A stretch of 64,000 bases of DNA from an uncultured Clostridia bacterium (GTDB lineage: Bacteria; Bacillota; Clostridia; Oscillospirales; CAG-272): the NCBI GenBank assembly GCA_947588825.1, contig CANPZU010000005.1, forward strand, positions 1 to 64,000, given 5' to 3'. The position numbers and the translations under genes were made by a program. The notes beneath the pieces are model-generated. The model did not search any database. It had not been told where the DNA came from and saw nothing but the letters and a program-made list of their open reading frames with translations. Below are positions 50,223-58,801 of the stretch, piece after piece. Within the stretch, counting starts at the first letter, position 1. Every line of letters starts with the position of its first letter.

Positions 50223-53045
50223 TCACATATCAGCAGATGAACATTTGCGTAATTCTCCGAACTCTTTGCAAAAATGAAACCCGTACAACTCCACATCCCA
50301 GTTATCATCCTGCACTTCTTTCAACGTGGAAATCGGCGTGCGGCTCTTTTCGATCAGATCCAAAAAGCACTGATTGGGAGCAAAAAACAAAGTATAGAAC
50401 AACGTCCTGGAAATATCTTTGTTATGCGGTTCTTCAATAGCAAGCATCAGACGATACACCGTATGTGGGCTGATTCGCAAAGCCCTGATATATTCGATAT
50501 ACTCACTCCTGATCTCGTGCACCAGAATCGCTTTCCCGTAGTTGTCCAATCCGTCATCTGTACCGTCCCATACGGAGCGAATTTCCGTGCGCATATCACG
50601 TACAAAACTCAGGATTCGCTCTACCTGCGGATACCACACGGATTTCTGAGAATACACATCCTGCACCAGCAATGCGGAAAATGGGAGAAAAGGTGCTGAC
50701 GAGTAGGGGTTACGATATGAGTTGAGGCTGTGCTGAAGGAAGTCCATCGTCGTCTCGTGAAACTGGTAGTCTTTCCTTTCACTGTCATAATACCCCTTCA
50801 TGCGGGCAATTTTACCCAAGAAGTTCGGCTTTACCTGCCTGCCATCCTTTGTTCTTGCCTCATATTTTCTCCTGAGTCTCTTGATCTCGGCAACACTGTC
50901 AACCGCATACTCACGCTTTGCCTTATCAATCTCAATGTTGCTCAGGACATCCAACTGCGCAATCTCACAATACAGTTCTTCGTATTCTGAAAAGTCTGCT
51001 CCGCCATTCAGCGCATCCCAAAGCTTCGTGTTCAGCTCCTGAGACAGATTGACGATCTCGCCGATCTTATTGACAGACGTCTTGATATCCAGATCGGCCT
51101 GATCCGATCTTGTGTAGTGCCTTACAATCTTCTTTGCCGCAACCATACTGGTAGGCACCAGGAAGCGGTGATAGTTGCGGTGCGCCGCCTGAATCAGAAT
51201 GGGATTATCAGTCAGCATCATCGTATCGGAATCAAAATCGGCACCGGATAATCTGAACAGAATATTCTCCCCAATACTGTTGACACACACAATCTCAGCC
51301 GTAGCATTCACATACTTCTGGATCTCCGCGTTATCCGTATTTCTTGCCAGTAAAATATTTCCCATTGTCACATGAGGACTGCGGGAGCCGAGGATGATCT
51401 GATCAAAATCAAACCGTTTGCAAAATATATTCCCTACTCCAATTTTACTCACTCCATCAAACCGGCCGACTGAAGCATACAGCATCTCAATTGGATTTCC
51501 GAGAAGTGTGGAATAATTCCCTTTTACAAGGATGTGTCCGCGTGACAGCTCTTTTTTAAAGGATTTCAATACCTCCTGCCTGAAATTGTAGTACAGCTTT
51601 GTCTCTGTAAATCTGTCCGTAACACCGAGCATCTGATATACCACATCGTTCGTTGTCATAACACCGTCCCAATTGATATCGCCATCACCTCCCATAAACT
51701 TGATGTGATAACGAAACACAGCAGGATCGGTGTAGATCAGATTCAGATAATCCAGTGATGGCTTCACCAGCAGATCAACATCCTCTTGCGAGAGTTGAAG
51801 TGTGTTCAAAAGCTGATAGTGCGTCTGTACCATACGACCATCGAAGAAATGCGTCGGCTTTTCATGTTTCACAACACCGAAATTTCCGTCCTCCTCCAAA
51901 AGCCGCAGCCACTGCTCCAGGGGGCCGAACTTGACATACTTGATACTGCTGGGCGTTGTAATAATCTTGATGTCCTCGATATTCTCCGCCAGCGTAAATC
52001 CGGAAAGCTGAGATACATCAGTAATCCCATGATCCGTAAAGAAATCCTGGATATTTGCATTGAAACAGGCGGATTTGAAAAACCTGTTGCGCAGCAGGAT
52101 CATACCGTAATTCCGATACTCCCCCATCGCACTTACATCGATCAGGGACTGCCCATCCCAGATGCTATTTTCTACCTCTACCTCTTCCGGCTTGGAAGTC
52201 AGCCAACCGTCATCTCCGATTCTGGTTGCCACTACTTTATCTTTGAATACACTTTTGAAATCGTCGATTACCAAAAAATTCTCCGGACAAAGAGGCAGGG
52301 TTCCGGTAATACTGCTTAATGTCAGAGCAATATATGCTTCCAGCGCGGCCAGATCAATCTCCTGGCCGTCCTTTACTTTCAGACCGCACAGTTCCCATTT
52401 GTGCATTCTGGGATACAACTGTTCATCGATAAACAAACACTTTCCAATTCTGCTGCTGCCGCTAGACCGCTTGAACCTGCGAAACACAATACCGTCACAA
52501 ACAAACCCATCCTGATAAAGTAAACTGCGAAGCTGCGCAACAGTCAGAATAACCTTCATCGTTTTACCAAGTCGGTATGTACCATTGTCGAATACGAACA
52601 GATCTCCAAGCTCCTGCGGAGAGACAGGATTATCCACCGGAGCACCAACTCGCACCGCAAGCAGTTCTCCGTCTCTGATACAAATATTGTCGGTCAGTGT
52701 AATATCCTGTGGAAGATATCCGAATTTGACATACAGATTTCCGAAAAAGCGGTTAAACTCCTTCACGTTGTATTTAAATGTGACATTGATGACACGCCTG
52801 CAGTATTCCTTCCCCCTCTTGCTGAAAGTGAAGTCCATGCGGCGATACACTTTTTCGTAGACCTCTCTCAATTTGATAAGATCAAGGCTGTAATCCAAAG
52901 TGTTGACAAAACGCCTTGTATTAAATTTGTCGTTGTGATCTGTTCCGGTCATCCGTACAGAGTATTCCTTACTGCTCGGACTGGAGTAGTTCGCCAAGTA
53001 CAGATCTTTTGCATCCGCAGATACAATGTAGACCGAATTGCCCAT
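50223..53045 (-). CDS. Single-subunit two-barrel RNA polymerase-like protein
   Basis: 940 residues. The key signature is SGADFDSDTMM (D603, D605, D607), matching the metal-binding D-x-D-G-D of the second double-psi barrel of beta-prime, YonO-type phage polymerases and RdRP-fold enzymes, except that Gly is Ser. Before it come HILVKGNYSTLLGNPIEML (Lys508, residues 504-522) and GSRSPHVTMGN (553-563), both expected around the first barrel. Mostly alpha/beta with a large N-terminal part of unknown role. It is probably a DNA-dependent RNA polymerase for phage promoters. No other RNAP subunit is near. Start ATG after the stop of the 117-residue gene. Confidence 0.72.
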   Translation of the reverse strand: MGNSVYIVSADAKDLYLANYSSPSSKEYSVRMTGTDHNDKFNTRRFVNTLDYSLDLIKLREVYEKVYRRMDFTFSKRGKEYCRRVINVTFKYNVKEFNRFFGNLYVKFGYLPQDITLTDNICIRDGELLAVRVGAPVDNPVSPQELGDLFVFDNGTYRLGKTMKVILTVAQLRSLLYQDGFVCDGIVFRRFKRSSGSSRIGKCLFIDEQLYPRMHKWELCGLKVKDGQEIDLAALEAYIALTLSSITGTLPLCPENFLVIDDFKSVFKDKVVATRIGDDGWLTSKPEEVEVENSIWDGQSLIDVSAMGEYRNYGMILLRNRFFKSACFNANIQDFFTDHGITDVSQLSGFTLAENIEDIKIITTPSSIKYVKFGPLEQWLRLLEEDGNFGVVKHEKPTHFFDGRMVQTHYQLLNTLQLSQEDVDLLVKPSLDYLNLIYTDPAVFRYHIKFMGGDGDINWDGVMTTNDVVYQMLGVTDRFTETKLYYNFRQEVLKSFKKELSRGHILVKGNYSTLLGNPIEMLYASVGRFDGVSKIGVGNIFCKRFDFDQIILGSRSPHVTMGNILLARNTDNAEIQKYVNATAEIVCVNSIGENILFRLSGADFDSDTMMLTDNPILIQAAHRNYHRFLVPTSMVAAKKIVRHYTRSDQADLDIKTSVNKIGEIVNLSQELNTKLWDALNGGADFSEYEELYCEIAQLDVLSNIEIDKAKREYAVDSVAEIKRLRRKYEARTKDGRQVKPNFLGKIARMKGYYDSERKDYQFHETTMDFLQHSLNSYRNPYSSAPFLPFSALLVQDVYSQKSVWYPQVERILSFVRDMRTEIRSVWDGTDDGLDNYGKAILVHEIRSEYIEYIRALRISPHTVYRLMLAIEEPHNKDISRTLFYTLFFAPNQCFLDLIEKSRTPISTLKEVQDDNWDVELYGFHFCKEFGELRKCSSADM

Positions 53046-53048
53046 GGA

Positions 53049-53402
53049 TCACTCATCCCCCTTGGCCTGCGCATTCTCTACTTTCAGAAGATCTCCATAC
53101 CAGAACGTCCAGTTAACACCTTCAAGCTCCATAATAGCGGAAAATCCATCTGGCCGCGCATGGTGGGAATGAACGACAAACACCTTCCCGCGACTGGACT
53201 CCACAAAATTGCGGTAGCTCTCCTGTAGACCTGTGTATTCCTTACGGCCAGTAATCTGGTCTACCTTCAACATCACACGGTCTCCATCATAAATAGCATC
53301 ATCGTGCTTGCCCCATAGACTCTCCAGATAGTTCACAATATGAGATCTCCTGTTTTTATTTCTCGCTTTCTTTTCCAAAGCTCTGCGTTTTTCACGATTC
53401 AA
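53049..53402 (-). CDS. Hypothetical protein (117 aa)
   Basis: 117 residues from a TTG that overlaps the previous stop (TTGA). Very basic N-terminus (NREKRRALEKKARNKNRRSH) and a conserved-looking core (VFVVHSHHARPDGFSAIMEL, EGVNWTFWYGDLLKVENAQA). Basic head and Trp-rich end suggest nucleic-acid contact; unproven. Confidence 0.55.
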   Translation of the reverse strand: MNREKRRALEKKARNKNRRSHIVNYLESLWGKHDDAIYDGDRVMLKVDQITGRKEYTGLQESYRNFVESSRGKVFVVHSHHARPDGFSAIMELEGVNWTFWYGDLLKVENAQAKGDE

Positions 53403-53590
53403 AAATCATCACTCCTATCTGAAAAGTCACGTATCACCGTCTGATACTCCAGAGCATTCTCGTACAAGACGTTTCTATAATACGTCTCATCATCTTCCGG
53501 CCCATCTATCGTAGTAAAATCATCACATTTCCCACGGCACTCAGAGCCACATTGTTCAAACCAAATACAATCTTTTCGTGCGGTGCTCAT
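53399..53590 (-). CDS. Small Cys-rich hypothetical protein
   Basis: 63 residues from the ATG five bases after GGGAGGC. C-x(6)-C-x(3)-C-x(3)-C spacing (CIWFEQCGSECRGKC) could bind a metal. Acidic middle (DGPEDDETYYRN). Coupled to its downstream neighbour by a TTGA overlap. Confidence 0.55.
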   Translation of the reverse strand: MSTARKDCIWFEQCGSECRGKCDDFTTIDGPEDDETYYRNVLYENALEYQTVIRDFSDRSDDF

Positions 53591-53662
53591 CGCAAGCCTC
53601 CCTTCGTTACACCGCCGCGCCAACTTTCCTCAAAATATCAAATCACCTTACATCACCGAACG

Positions 53663-54889
53663 CTATTGACGCTGCATCACATAATTTGTTTCCAAGTCTT
53701 TCAACCATCCCTGCAGCAGCTCTCTCATACGTTTGCTTGGTATGTAGATCCAGATCTCCTTACCGTCACGAATCGCTGACCGCCAGATCCACTGAATCAT
53801 CTCACTCAACGCATACTCATCTTCCCGAACGTCAACGCCATGATCCTGAAAATATCTTTTTAGAAACGGATTGTAGTAGATATTAACACAATACGCTAAA
53901 CAGTCCCTATCCCGATAAGCATTTGTTGCGCGTACATTACATGACACAAAACCATTCGTATATCCCTTTCCCTTTATCTTATCCTGATAATCCTTGAATA
54001 CCGTCCAAATGATCCTATCCGAAGAACATTTAAGCTTATTCTTGAATAGATTTGATAAGTTATTTCTTAGTTGTTTTACAAGCTGCTCACCACTTTTCTT
54101 GTTCAATTTTGAGTACCACGTAAATGATAGATTCGTCATAGTATCGCCAATCTTATTTAACTTCCTATCATCTACGATATGCACCTTATTTTTGATATCC
54201 TTCACATATTCCGGAACATACATTGATTCTGAAAACCGAAACACACCATTTTGTCTTATCACACCGATTCTTTTTATATCAATCCCGTTTACATCGAAAT
54301 AATACTTCTGCACCTGCGCATCAAACAGATAGGTCAGGATATAGACATCCTGAAACGCCATAAAAACATTGACCGGGAAGTACCAGATCATAAAACAGTC
54401 TTTGTGCAAGATCACATTTCCGGTTAGACACATCTTGCAAAGGTCATCAAACCTGCCGTGATAATCGTTGACAATCCAATTGACATGGCCGGTATCATCA
54501 ACCTCTATCATGCTGTCGAGAAGTATTTTCAAATCGCTGGCAGATACAGGAATAATTTCAACAGACTGAAATGCTTCATCCAGCACAAGTGTATAACCGC
54601 CATTGCGAATGAGCCTGATCGTCTCTTCGCTATACGACTTGAACAATTCGTGCGTACTTGCAATATTGGAACGCAACGAAAGCAGCTTATGCAAATCTCG
54701 CAACTTCCCATTGCCATAATTTTGAGGATCTACAAAGTTCTTATCCTTACAGCTGTTTTTTATTCTTTCGACTTCATCCAAATATGGCGTGATGTAAATA
54801 TAGCGGTGTTCCGTGTCTTCATTCATCATTGTAATCGCAGCTTGACTTTTTCCGGCACCCATAATCGCATCGCAGACATTTACAACCAC
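53663..54889 (-). CDS. SF2-like helicase / ATPase
   Basis: 408 residues from a GTG with GGTGG upstream. Walker A is NVCDAIMGAGKSQ at the very N-terminus, Walker B LVLDEAF (about 104-110), a TH-E motif (NIASTHELFKSY) and a C-terminal motif VI-like QWIWRSAIRDGKE. This layout fits phage replication-type DEAD-family helicases. The middle is AT-rich and divergent. Likely used in DNA unwinding at replication start. Confidence 0.7.
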   Translation of the reverse strand: MVVNVCDAIMGAGKSQAAITMMNEDTEHRYIYITPYLDEVERIKNSCKDKNFVDPQNYGNGKLRDLHKLLSLRSNIASTHELFKSYSEETIRLIRNGGYTLVLDEAFQSVEIIPVSASDLKILLDSMIEVDDTGHVNWIVNDYHGRFDDLCKMCLTGNVILHKDCFMIWYFPVNVFMAFQDVYILTYLFDAQVQKYYFDVNGIDIKRIGVIRQNGVFRFSESMYVPEYVKDIKNKVHIVDDRKLNKIGDTMTNLSFTWYSKLNKKSGEQLVKQLRNNLSNLFKNKLKCSSDRIIWTVFKDYQDKIKGKGYTNGFVSCNVRATNAYRDRDCLAYCVNIYYNPFLKRYFQDHGVDVREDEYALSEMIQWIWRSAIRDGKEIWIYIPSKRMRELLQGWLKDLETNYVMQRQ

Positions 54890-54910
54890 AGCAATCCACC
54901 AACCTTACTC

Positions 54911-55264
54911 CTAACCTTGATACGGATCGTTTTGCCGCCCACAGTATTCTCTCCTTTTTGCCAGATATCTACGAATAATATCCAGGCCGCAATATACAAG
55001 ATCACAACACGGCTTTGATCCGTCGCCGTCATACTGAGAAATCGCCGCCACAAGATCGTGCTCCGTCAGATCCTGCGGGACATATTTGAACAGATCCAGT
55101 ATCTCGTGCAACCTCTCTACCAGACGTACAACATCTTCTGCGGCATCGATATGATACCTTGCAAACATCATCATTCGCTGAACATCAACACCGCATAACA
55201 TCGCCATATTCCGATAGCTTTCCTCGTCGTTTTCAAAATTACAGTTCTTCTCAAAATACGACAT
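54911..55264 (-). CDS. Hypothetical protein (117 aa)
   Basis: 117 residues, helical, with MAMLCGVDVQRMMMFARYHI and a Cys pair near the end (KPCCDLVYCGLDIIRRYLAK). Its start overlaps the upstream gene by 14 bases. No family recognised. Part of the packed minus-strand operon. Confidence 0.55.
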   Translation of the reverse strand: MSYFEKNCNFENDEESYRNMAMLCGVDVQRMMMFARYHIDAAEDVVRLVERLHEILDLFKYVPQDLTEHDLVAAISQYDGDGSKPCCDLVYCGLDIIRRYLAKRREYCGRQNDPYQG

Positions 55265-55475
55265 CGGTATTAACCCCTTTCTTATGATGATCCGCAGCGA
55301 TATCTAGCAGAGTATTTTTGAATGCACCAAGAGACCAATCAATCCGGTACGTGTATTCATCACAGTAAAACACCGGCTGAACCCACCGTGAAAACCGCGT
55401 GCATCTGATTTTCCCATCTTTCTGCCGCTCTTTATCCGAATGTTCACACTGCATACATGATCTGGCATAGATCAT
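55251..55475 (-). CDS. Small Cys-containing protein (74 aa)
   Basis: 74 residues. CMQCEHSDKERQKDGKIRC followed by FYCDEYTYRID shows C-x2-C...C...C spacing of a small zinc ribbon, common in phage early proteins. ATGA overlap with the upstream gene indicates coupled translation. Confidence 0.55.
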   Translation of the reverse strand: MIYARSCMQCEHSDKERQKDGKIRCTRFSRWVQPVFYCDEYTYRIDWSLGAFKNTLLDIAADHHKKGVNTDVVF

Positions 55476-55993
55476 TTGCCACCAGCCTCCTCTACGCAGA
55501 TGCAGTCGCCGGGGCGTACACAGAGGAAATGTTTCCCGTATATCTCTGCGGCTACAGTTCCTCCTTCATACCCTGAATCGGTCAGATGCGGCTTATCCAT
55601 CCATAAGACGGCAACAGATAGTCCGTTATCCCGGCTCACCCACTTGGCCCCCACAGCCTTGCAGATAGCCAGCTCCGCCTCCGTCAGGCATGACCGAACG
55701 ATGTTATTTGGGTGATTTATTGCGAACATGACCCAGACGGCCGCGTCTTCGTCACCCATTTTTTCTGCGTTGGCGACTCCGTATTTGTCTACCCAAAACC
55801 TATCAGATGAGCCAGAAATACGGAATTTCTTGTCAACTTCCACCCCCAGCACCTCGGCCAGGCGTGGCTTGTCGGGTTTGTCAGGGACATTTGTGTCCTC
55901 AGCAGCCTGGCACCCTTTACGGCAGCCCGTTCCATCTCTGCAATTCGCAAAATATTCCGCCAACAGCGTCCACTCGCTCAGCGGCTCATCCAT
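55472..55993 (-). CDS. Hypothetical protein (173 aa)
   Basis: 173 residues. Cys-rich N-terminal part (CRDGTGCRKGCQ) and a core with FRISGSSDRFWVDKYGVANA, EAELAICKAVGAKWVSRDNG and a C-terminal CVRPGDCICVEEAGGK. It resembles uncharacterised phage proteins of Firmicutes. Overlaps the upstream stop by eight bases. Confidence 0.6.
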   Translation of the reverse strand: MDEPLSEWTLLAEYFANCRDGTGCRKGCQAAEDTNVPDKPDKPRLAEVLGVEVDKKFRISGSSDRFWVDKYGVANAEKMGDEDAAVWVMFAINHPNNIVRSCLTEAELAICKAVGAKWVSRDNGLSVAVLWMDKPHLTDSGYEGGTVAAEIYGKHFLCVRPGDCICVEEAGGK

Positions 55994-56555
55994 TCCCGAT
56001 TTCCTCCTTCAGCCGATTGATGTACCAGATAGCCTTGTCCAGGTCCTCCGCGCCGCCCTTGCTCTTCCACCTCCAGAGGTATTTGATGGCGTTGGCGGTG
56101 CAGAACGCCTGTATGCCCTCCAGCCCCACGGTGGCGGCTTTCAGGGCGTCGATGCACTCCACGCCGCCCTGGTTGTAGTGGGCGGGGTGGTCCACCGTCT
56201 CGGTAATGTGCTCATCCTTCTGCTCCATACTGTTCTCCTTGATATCACATTTGTGTTCGCTTGGTAAATATCTTCCGGTCATTGCGCATTTTCCAACTCC
56301 TGCAATTCCAAAAGGCTGAAAATGCACACAACTTCCGCACGTTCCGGCAGAGTTATACGGCGAATCCTCGATGATCTCCATCCCCATCCGTTTGGCGGCC
56401 TCTTCTGGGTGCTGCAAAACGTAGGCAAAACAATTCCAATCGTCACCACAAATCGGGCATTGGTAACATGGTCCCGAAAATTCGTTGCAGAAGTAGTGAC
56501 AAGCATCGTTGATATTTTTGAAGATATCACCCGTATCAGGATTACGATACTTCAT
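55986..56555 (-). CDS. Zinc-ribbon and DUF3310-like protein
   Basis: 189 residues. N-terminal Cys clusters (CYQCPICGDDWNC; CGSCVHF) look like a zinc ribbon. The C-terminal 75 residues (VDHPAHYNQGGVECIDALKA, then AIKYLWRWKSKGGAEDLDKA) match DUF3310, a small phage nucleotide-kinase-like family of unknown role. Start ATG with AGGAGG. A regulatory motif copy lies directly before the ribosome site. Confidence 0.75.
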   Translation of the reverse strand: MKYRNPDTGDIFKNINDACHYFCNEFSGPCYQCPICGDDWNCFAYVLQHPEEAAKRMGMEIIEDSPYNSAGTCGSCVHFQPFGIAGVGKCAMTGRYLPSEHKCDIKENSMEQKDEHITETVDHPAHYNQGGVECIDALKAATVGLEGIQAFCTANAIKYLWRWKSKGGAEDLDKAIWYINRLKEEIGNG

Positions 56556-56571
56556 CGATCTATGCCTCCTT

Positions 56572-56591
56572 TTAAATTAAATGTTTTGCTT
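56572..56591 (-). promoter_or_regulatory. Regulatory motif copy 3
   Basis: AGCAAAACATTTAATTTAAA, exact consensus on the minus strand, followed immediately by AGGAGG of the DUF3310-like gene. Confidence 0.65.
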
Positions 56592-56615
56592 ACGCGAGAG
56601 AAATTTCTTTCCCGT

Positions 56616-57023
56616 TTAAAAATCTACTATTCCCTGCTTTTCAATCCCACCATTCTGACCAAACCTCTCAAAATAGAAGACGACCTTCTGCGGGTTTGGT
56701 TTTACCGTACCAAAACGTACCGCAGTACGATAGGCAACGCTGCTTCGCGTCAGGATATCTGAGCCGCGCTCAATCAACCGGCGAAACTTTTCAACGGTCA
56801 GAGTGCCCTTGTACTGATTGCAAGAACGGCAAGCCGGCAGCAGATTATCAAGAGCGTTTACCTCCCCACTGTCAAGACCATGTGTCTCGCAGAAGTATAC
56901 CGGAGTCATGTGATCCACCTGCATATCCTTCAGCGCGATTTCACAGCCGCAGTAGGCGCAGTGGCCGCCCATCTTGTCATAGACCGCCTGCCGCTTTTCC
57001 TTACTCAACTTATGACGACTCAT
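56616..57023 (-). CDS. HNH endonuclease
   Basis: 135 residues from the ATG eight bases after GGAGG. Zinc-HNH module: CAYCGCEIALKDMQVDH then NLLPACRSCNQYKGTL, with His of VDH, Asn and the second CxxC. Longer in-frame starts are unlikely. This type can be a homing enzyme or a packaging nuclease. It lies in the early operon rather than near terminase, favouring the former. Confidence 0.85.
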   Translation of the reverse strand: MSRHKLSKEKRQAVYDKMGGHCAYCGCEIALKDMQVDHMTPVYFCETHGLDSGEVNALDNLLPACRSCNQYKGTLTVEKFRRLIERGSDILTRSSVAYRTAVRFGTVKPNPQKVVFYFERFGQNGGIEKQGIVDF

Positions 57024-57152
57024 GCGCTGCACCTCCATCTGATTTTTGATAAACTTGTTAACAGCTCCGTTTGTTGCGATGACCGCAGTCTCGCTGATAT
57101 TTCTTGGCAAGTTGAAAAGACTACTGGGATATTGGATTTCAACCGTAGAAGA

Positions 57153-57527
57153 TCACCGCCTCTTATAAAATCTGCGCCACGTATCTTCAACGACATTGTG
57201 ACTGGTATATTCCCCTCTGGAACCATCGTTGTTGGCCGTGGTCACAAATTCTGATCTGTGATCCTTTACGTAGCGAGTCAGCTCTGACCGTACATCATCA
57301 TAGGTACCGATAGCGCAAATCATGGAGTACCGGGCGTATTCCAGATCTTTCTCAGCGCGTTCCTTATCCGGGCCATCCGGGTACAGGTCAATGACGTGTT
57401 GGCAGACGATAACTCGCTCTACGCGCTCTTCCAGATGTATCGCCGCACAGAGAACTTTACTTCGGAGCTGGTTTCTTTTGTGGTCGGCTTCACTGGCGGC
57501 CGGCTTCTTTTGTGTTTTGAGGAACAT
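57153..57527 (-). CDS. Hypothetical protein (124 aa)
   Basis: 124 residues, helical and charged (KVLCAAIHLEERVERVIVCQ; KERAEKDLEYARYSMICAIG), basic C-terminus (DTWRRFYKRR). First gene of the leftward operon. ATG with CGGAGG upstream. No known family. Confidence 0.6.
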   Translation of the reverse strand: MFLKTQKKPAASEADHKRNQLRSKVLCAAIHLEERVERVIVCQHVIDLYPDGPDKERAEKDLEYARYSMICAIGTYDDVRSELTRYVKDHRSEFVTTANNDGSRGEYTSHNVVEDTWRRFYKRR

Positions 57528-57898
57528 AGTAAAACCTCCGAAAAGTTATGATTTTTTGTATCGTAAAAAACGGGGTTAGCACCAAACAGGTTCTAAAATT
57601 TGAGTTTCGAGCCTTGAAGCAGTTGTGACACAACGGTTTCAAAAATGGGCCCTAAAGACGGGAGGGGTCTTTTTGTAAAAAAGAGAAATCGTCTAAAAAG
57701 TTATGAAATTTAAAATTGTTAAAAAGTGTTTTTTGACAATAGTTCCTAAGACTGTAGTCTCTTCATTGTAGAAAGTTGGCAAGGAACTATTCCGTAATAT
57801 AGGCGCGTAGCGCAGCTGTCAGCGTGTGAAATGAGTCTAACAGTATTTTTGAGAATTGTGTCTTTTACGTAACTGGCAGTGTGTTCATAAGGAAAAAA
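57528..57898. other. Intergenic region between the two minus-strand transcripts
   Basis: About 370 bases without a gene. It contains a weak hairpin (AAGAC/GTCTT followed by TTTTTG near 57655-57675), AT-rich segments and two partial look-alikes of the early promoter element (near 57574 and 57767) with wrong spacing. It must hold the promoter of the operon starting at 57527, but I see no clear consensus. Confidence 0.4.
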
Positions 57899-58642
57899 TC
57901 AAATACCGTTTAACAAGTCGATGGACACATTATGATATGCTCTTTTTTCTTCTTCATCAGCGATACCGATATAACGCATGGTGATGAGGGCGCTGGAATG
58001 ACCAAAAAGCCTTTGGAGAAAAACAATGTCGTGATTGCTTTGATAATGGAAATATCCAAAGGTTTTCCGTAAGGTGTGAGTACCGATATTCTGCTTGATT
58101 CCGCAAGCCGTAGCAGCTTTCTTTAACACTTTCCGTAGAGTGTCTACTTCAATGTGGCCACCTTCACGCGATGCAAAGACGTAACCATCATTGTAGTGAT
58201 TGCGGGTATTTCCGTAATACCACTGGATAGCATGGACACAGGATTCGTTGAGATACAGTCCACGGCGTTTATCAACCTTTTCCTGGTAAACCGAGATCCG
58301 GTCTGTAGTGTCCGTATAGTCATTCGTAATGTAACGTACCCTCCCATCCGGGAAGAAGATATCAGAACACTTCAGTTCCAGCAGCTCGTTTGCTCTCAGT
58401 CCCAGGTTGATGCCAAGGATAAATCCGAGAAGGTATTTCGGATCTGCGTTGGCCTGTAACCAGGATGCCATAGCATTCAGTTGTTCCCTGGATTTGATGG
58501 GGAATACTGTTTGTTCTTCTCCTTTACGGTAGTTTGTCTTTTTGGGTGGTGCAGAATTGGGAAACATTTGGATGATTTTAGTAGCAGATTGAGCTACCTC
58601 TACTTCCTGGATATGGTCAAAGAAGGAAATCTGAGCGTCCAT
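57899..58642 (-). CDS. Tyrosine recombinase (XerC/D-like)
   Basis: 247 residues. Short N-terminal part and a full catalytic domain: R83 in GLRANELLEL, HTLR box (H189, R192), second His H215 in LFGHSS and nucleophile Tyr224. No arm-binding domain is seen, so it resembles small Xer-type enzymes rather than the 341-residue integrase at the left end. ATG with GAGGTGAT. It has its own consensus promoter and could act in integration, dimer resolution or inversion. Confidence 0.9.
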   Translation of the reverse strand: MDAQISFFDHIQEVEVAQSATKIIQMFPNSAPPKKTNYRKGEEQTVFPIKSREQLNAMASWLQANADPKYLLGFILGINLGLRANELLELKCSDIFFPDGRVRYITNDYTDTTDRISVYQEKVDKRRGLYLNESCVHAIQWYYGNTRNHYNDGYVFASREGGHIEVDTLRKVLKKAATACGIKQNIGTHTLRKTFGYFHYQSNHDIVFLQRLFGHSSALITMRYIGIADEEEKRAYHNVSIDLLNGI

Positions 58643-58746
58643 AGTATCACCTCATTTGATGTGTTTCTTGAAATCGTATGATTTGTACGAATCGCGTGAA
58701 AAAGTGTTTTGAAATCGTTCATTTGCAGCTGTTCTTTATATTTTCT

Positions 58747-58775
58747 ATTCTACCACAAGACCGTGCTAAAGTCAA
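58747..58775 (-). promoter_or_regulatory. Sigma-70 promoter of the second recombinase
   Basis: TTGACT (58770-58775), 17 bases, TAGAAT (58747-58752) on the minus strand, about 105 bases before the recombinase ATG. Confidence 0.7.
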
Positions 58776-58786
58776 TATAAATTGAT

Positions 58787-58801
58787 ATTAAATGTTTTGC
58801 T
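58787..58801 (-). promoter_or_regulatory. Regulatory motif copy 4
   Basis: AGCAAAACATTTAAT on the minus strand, 12 bases upstream of the -35 of the second recombinase promoter. Only the first 15 bases match the consensus. Confidence 0.6.

Noticed and set aside
57574..57800. Further copies of the early promoter element
   Set aside because: GGTTAGCACC and AGTTGGCAAG look similar, but the spacing to the second half is wrong.
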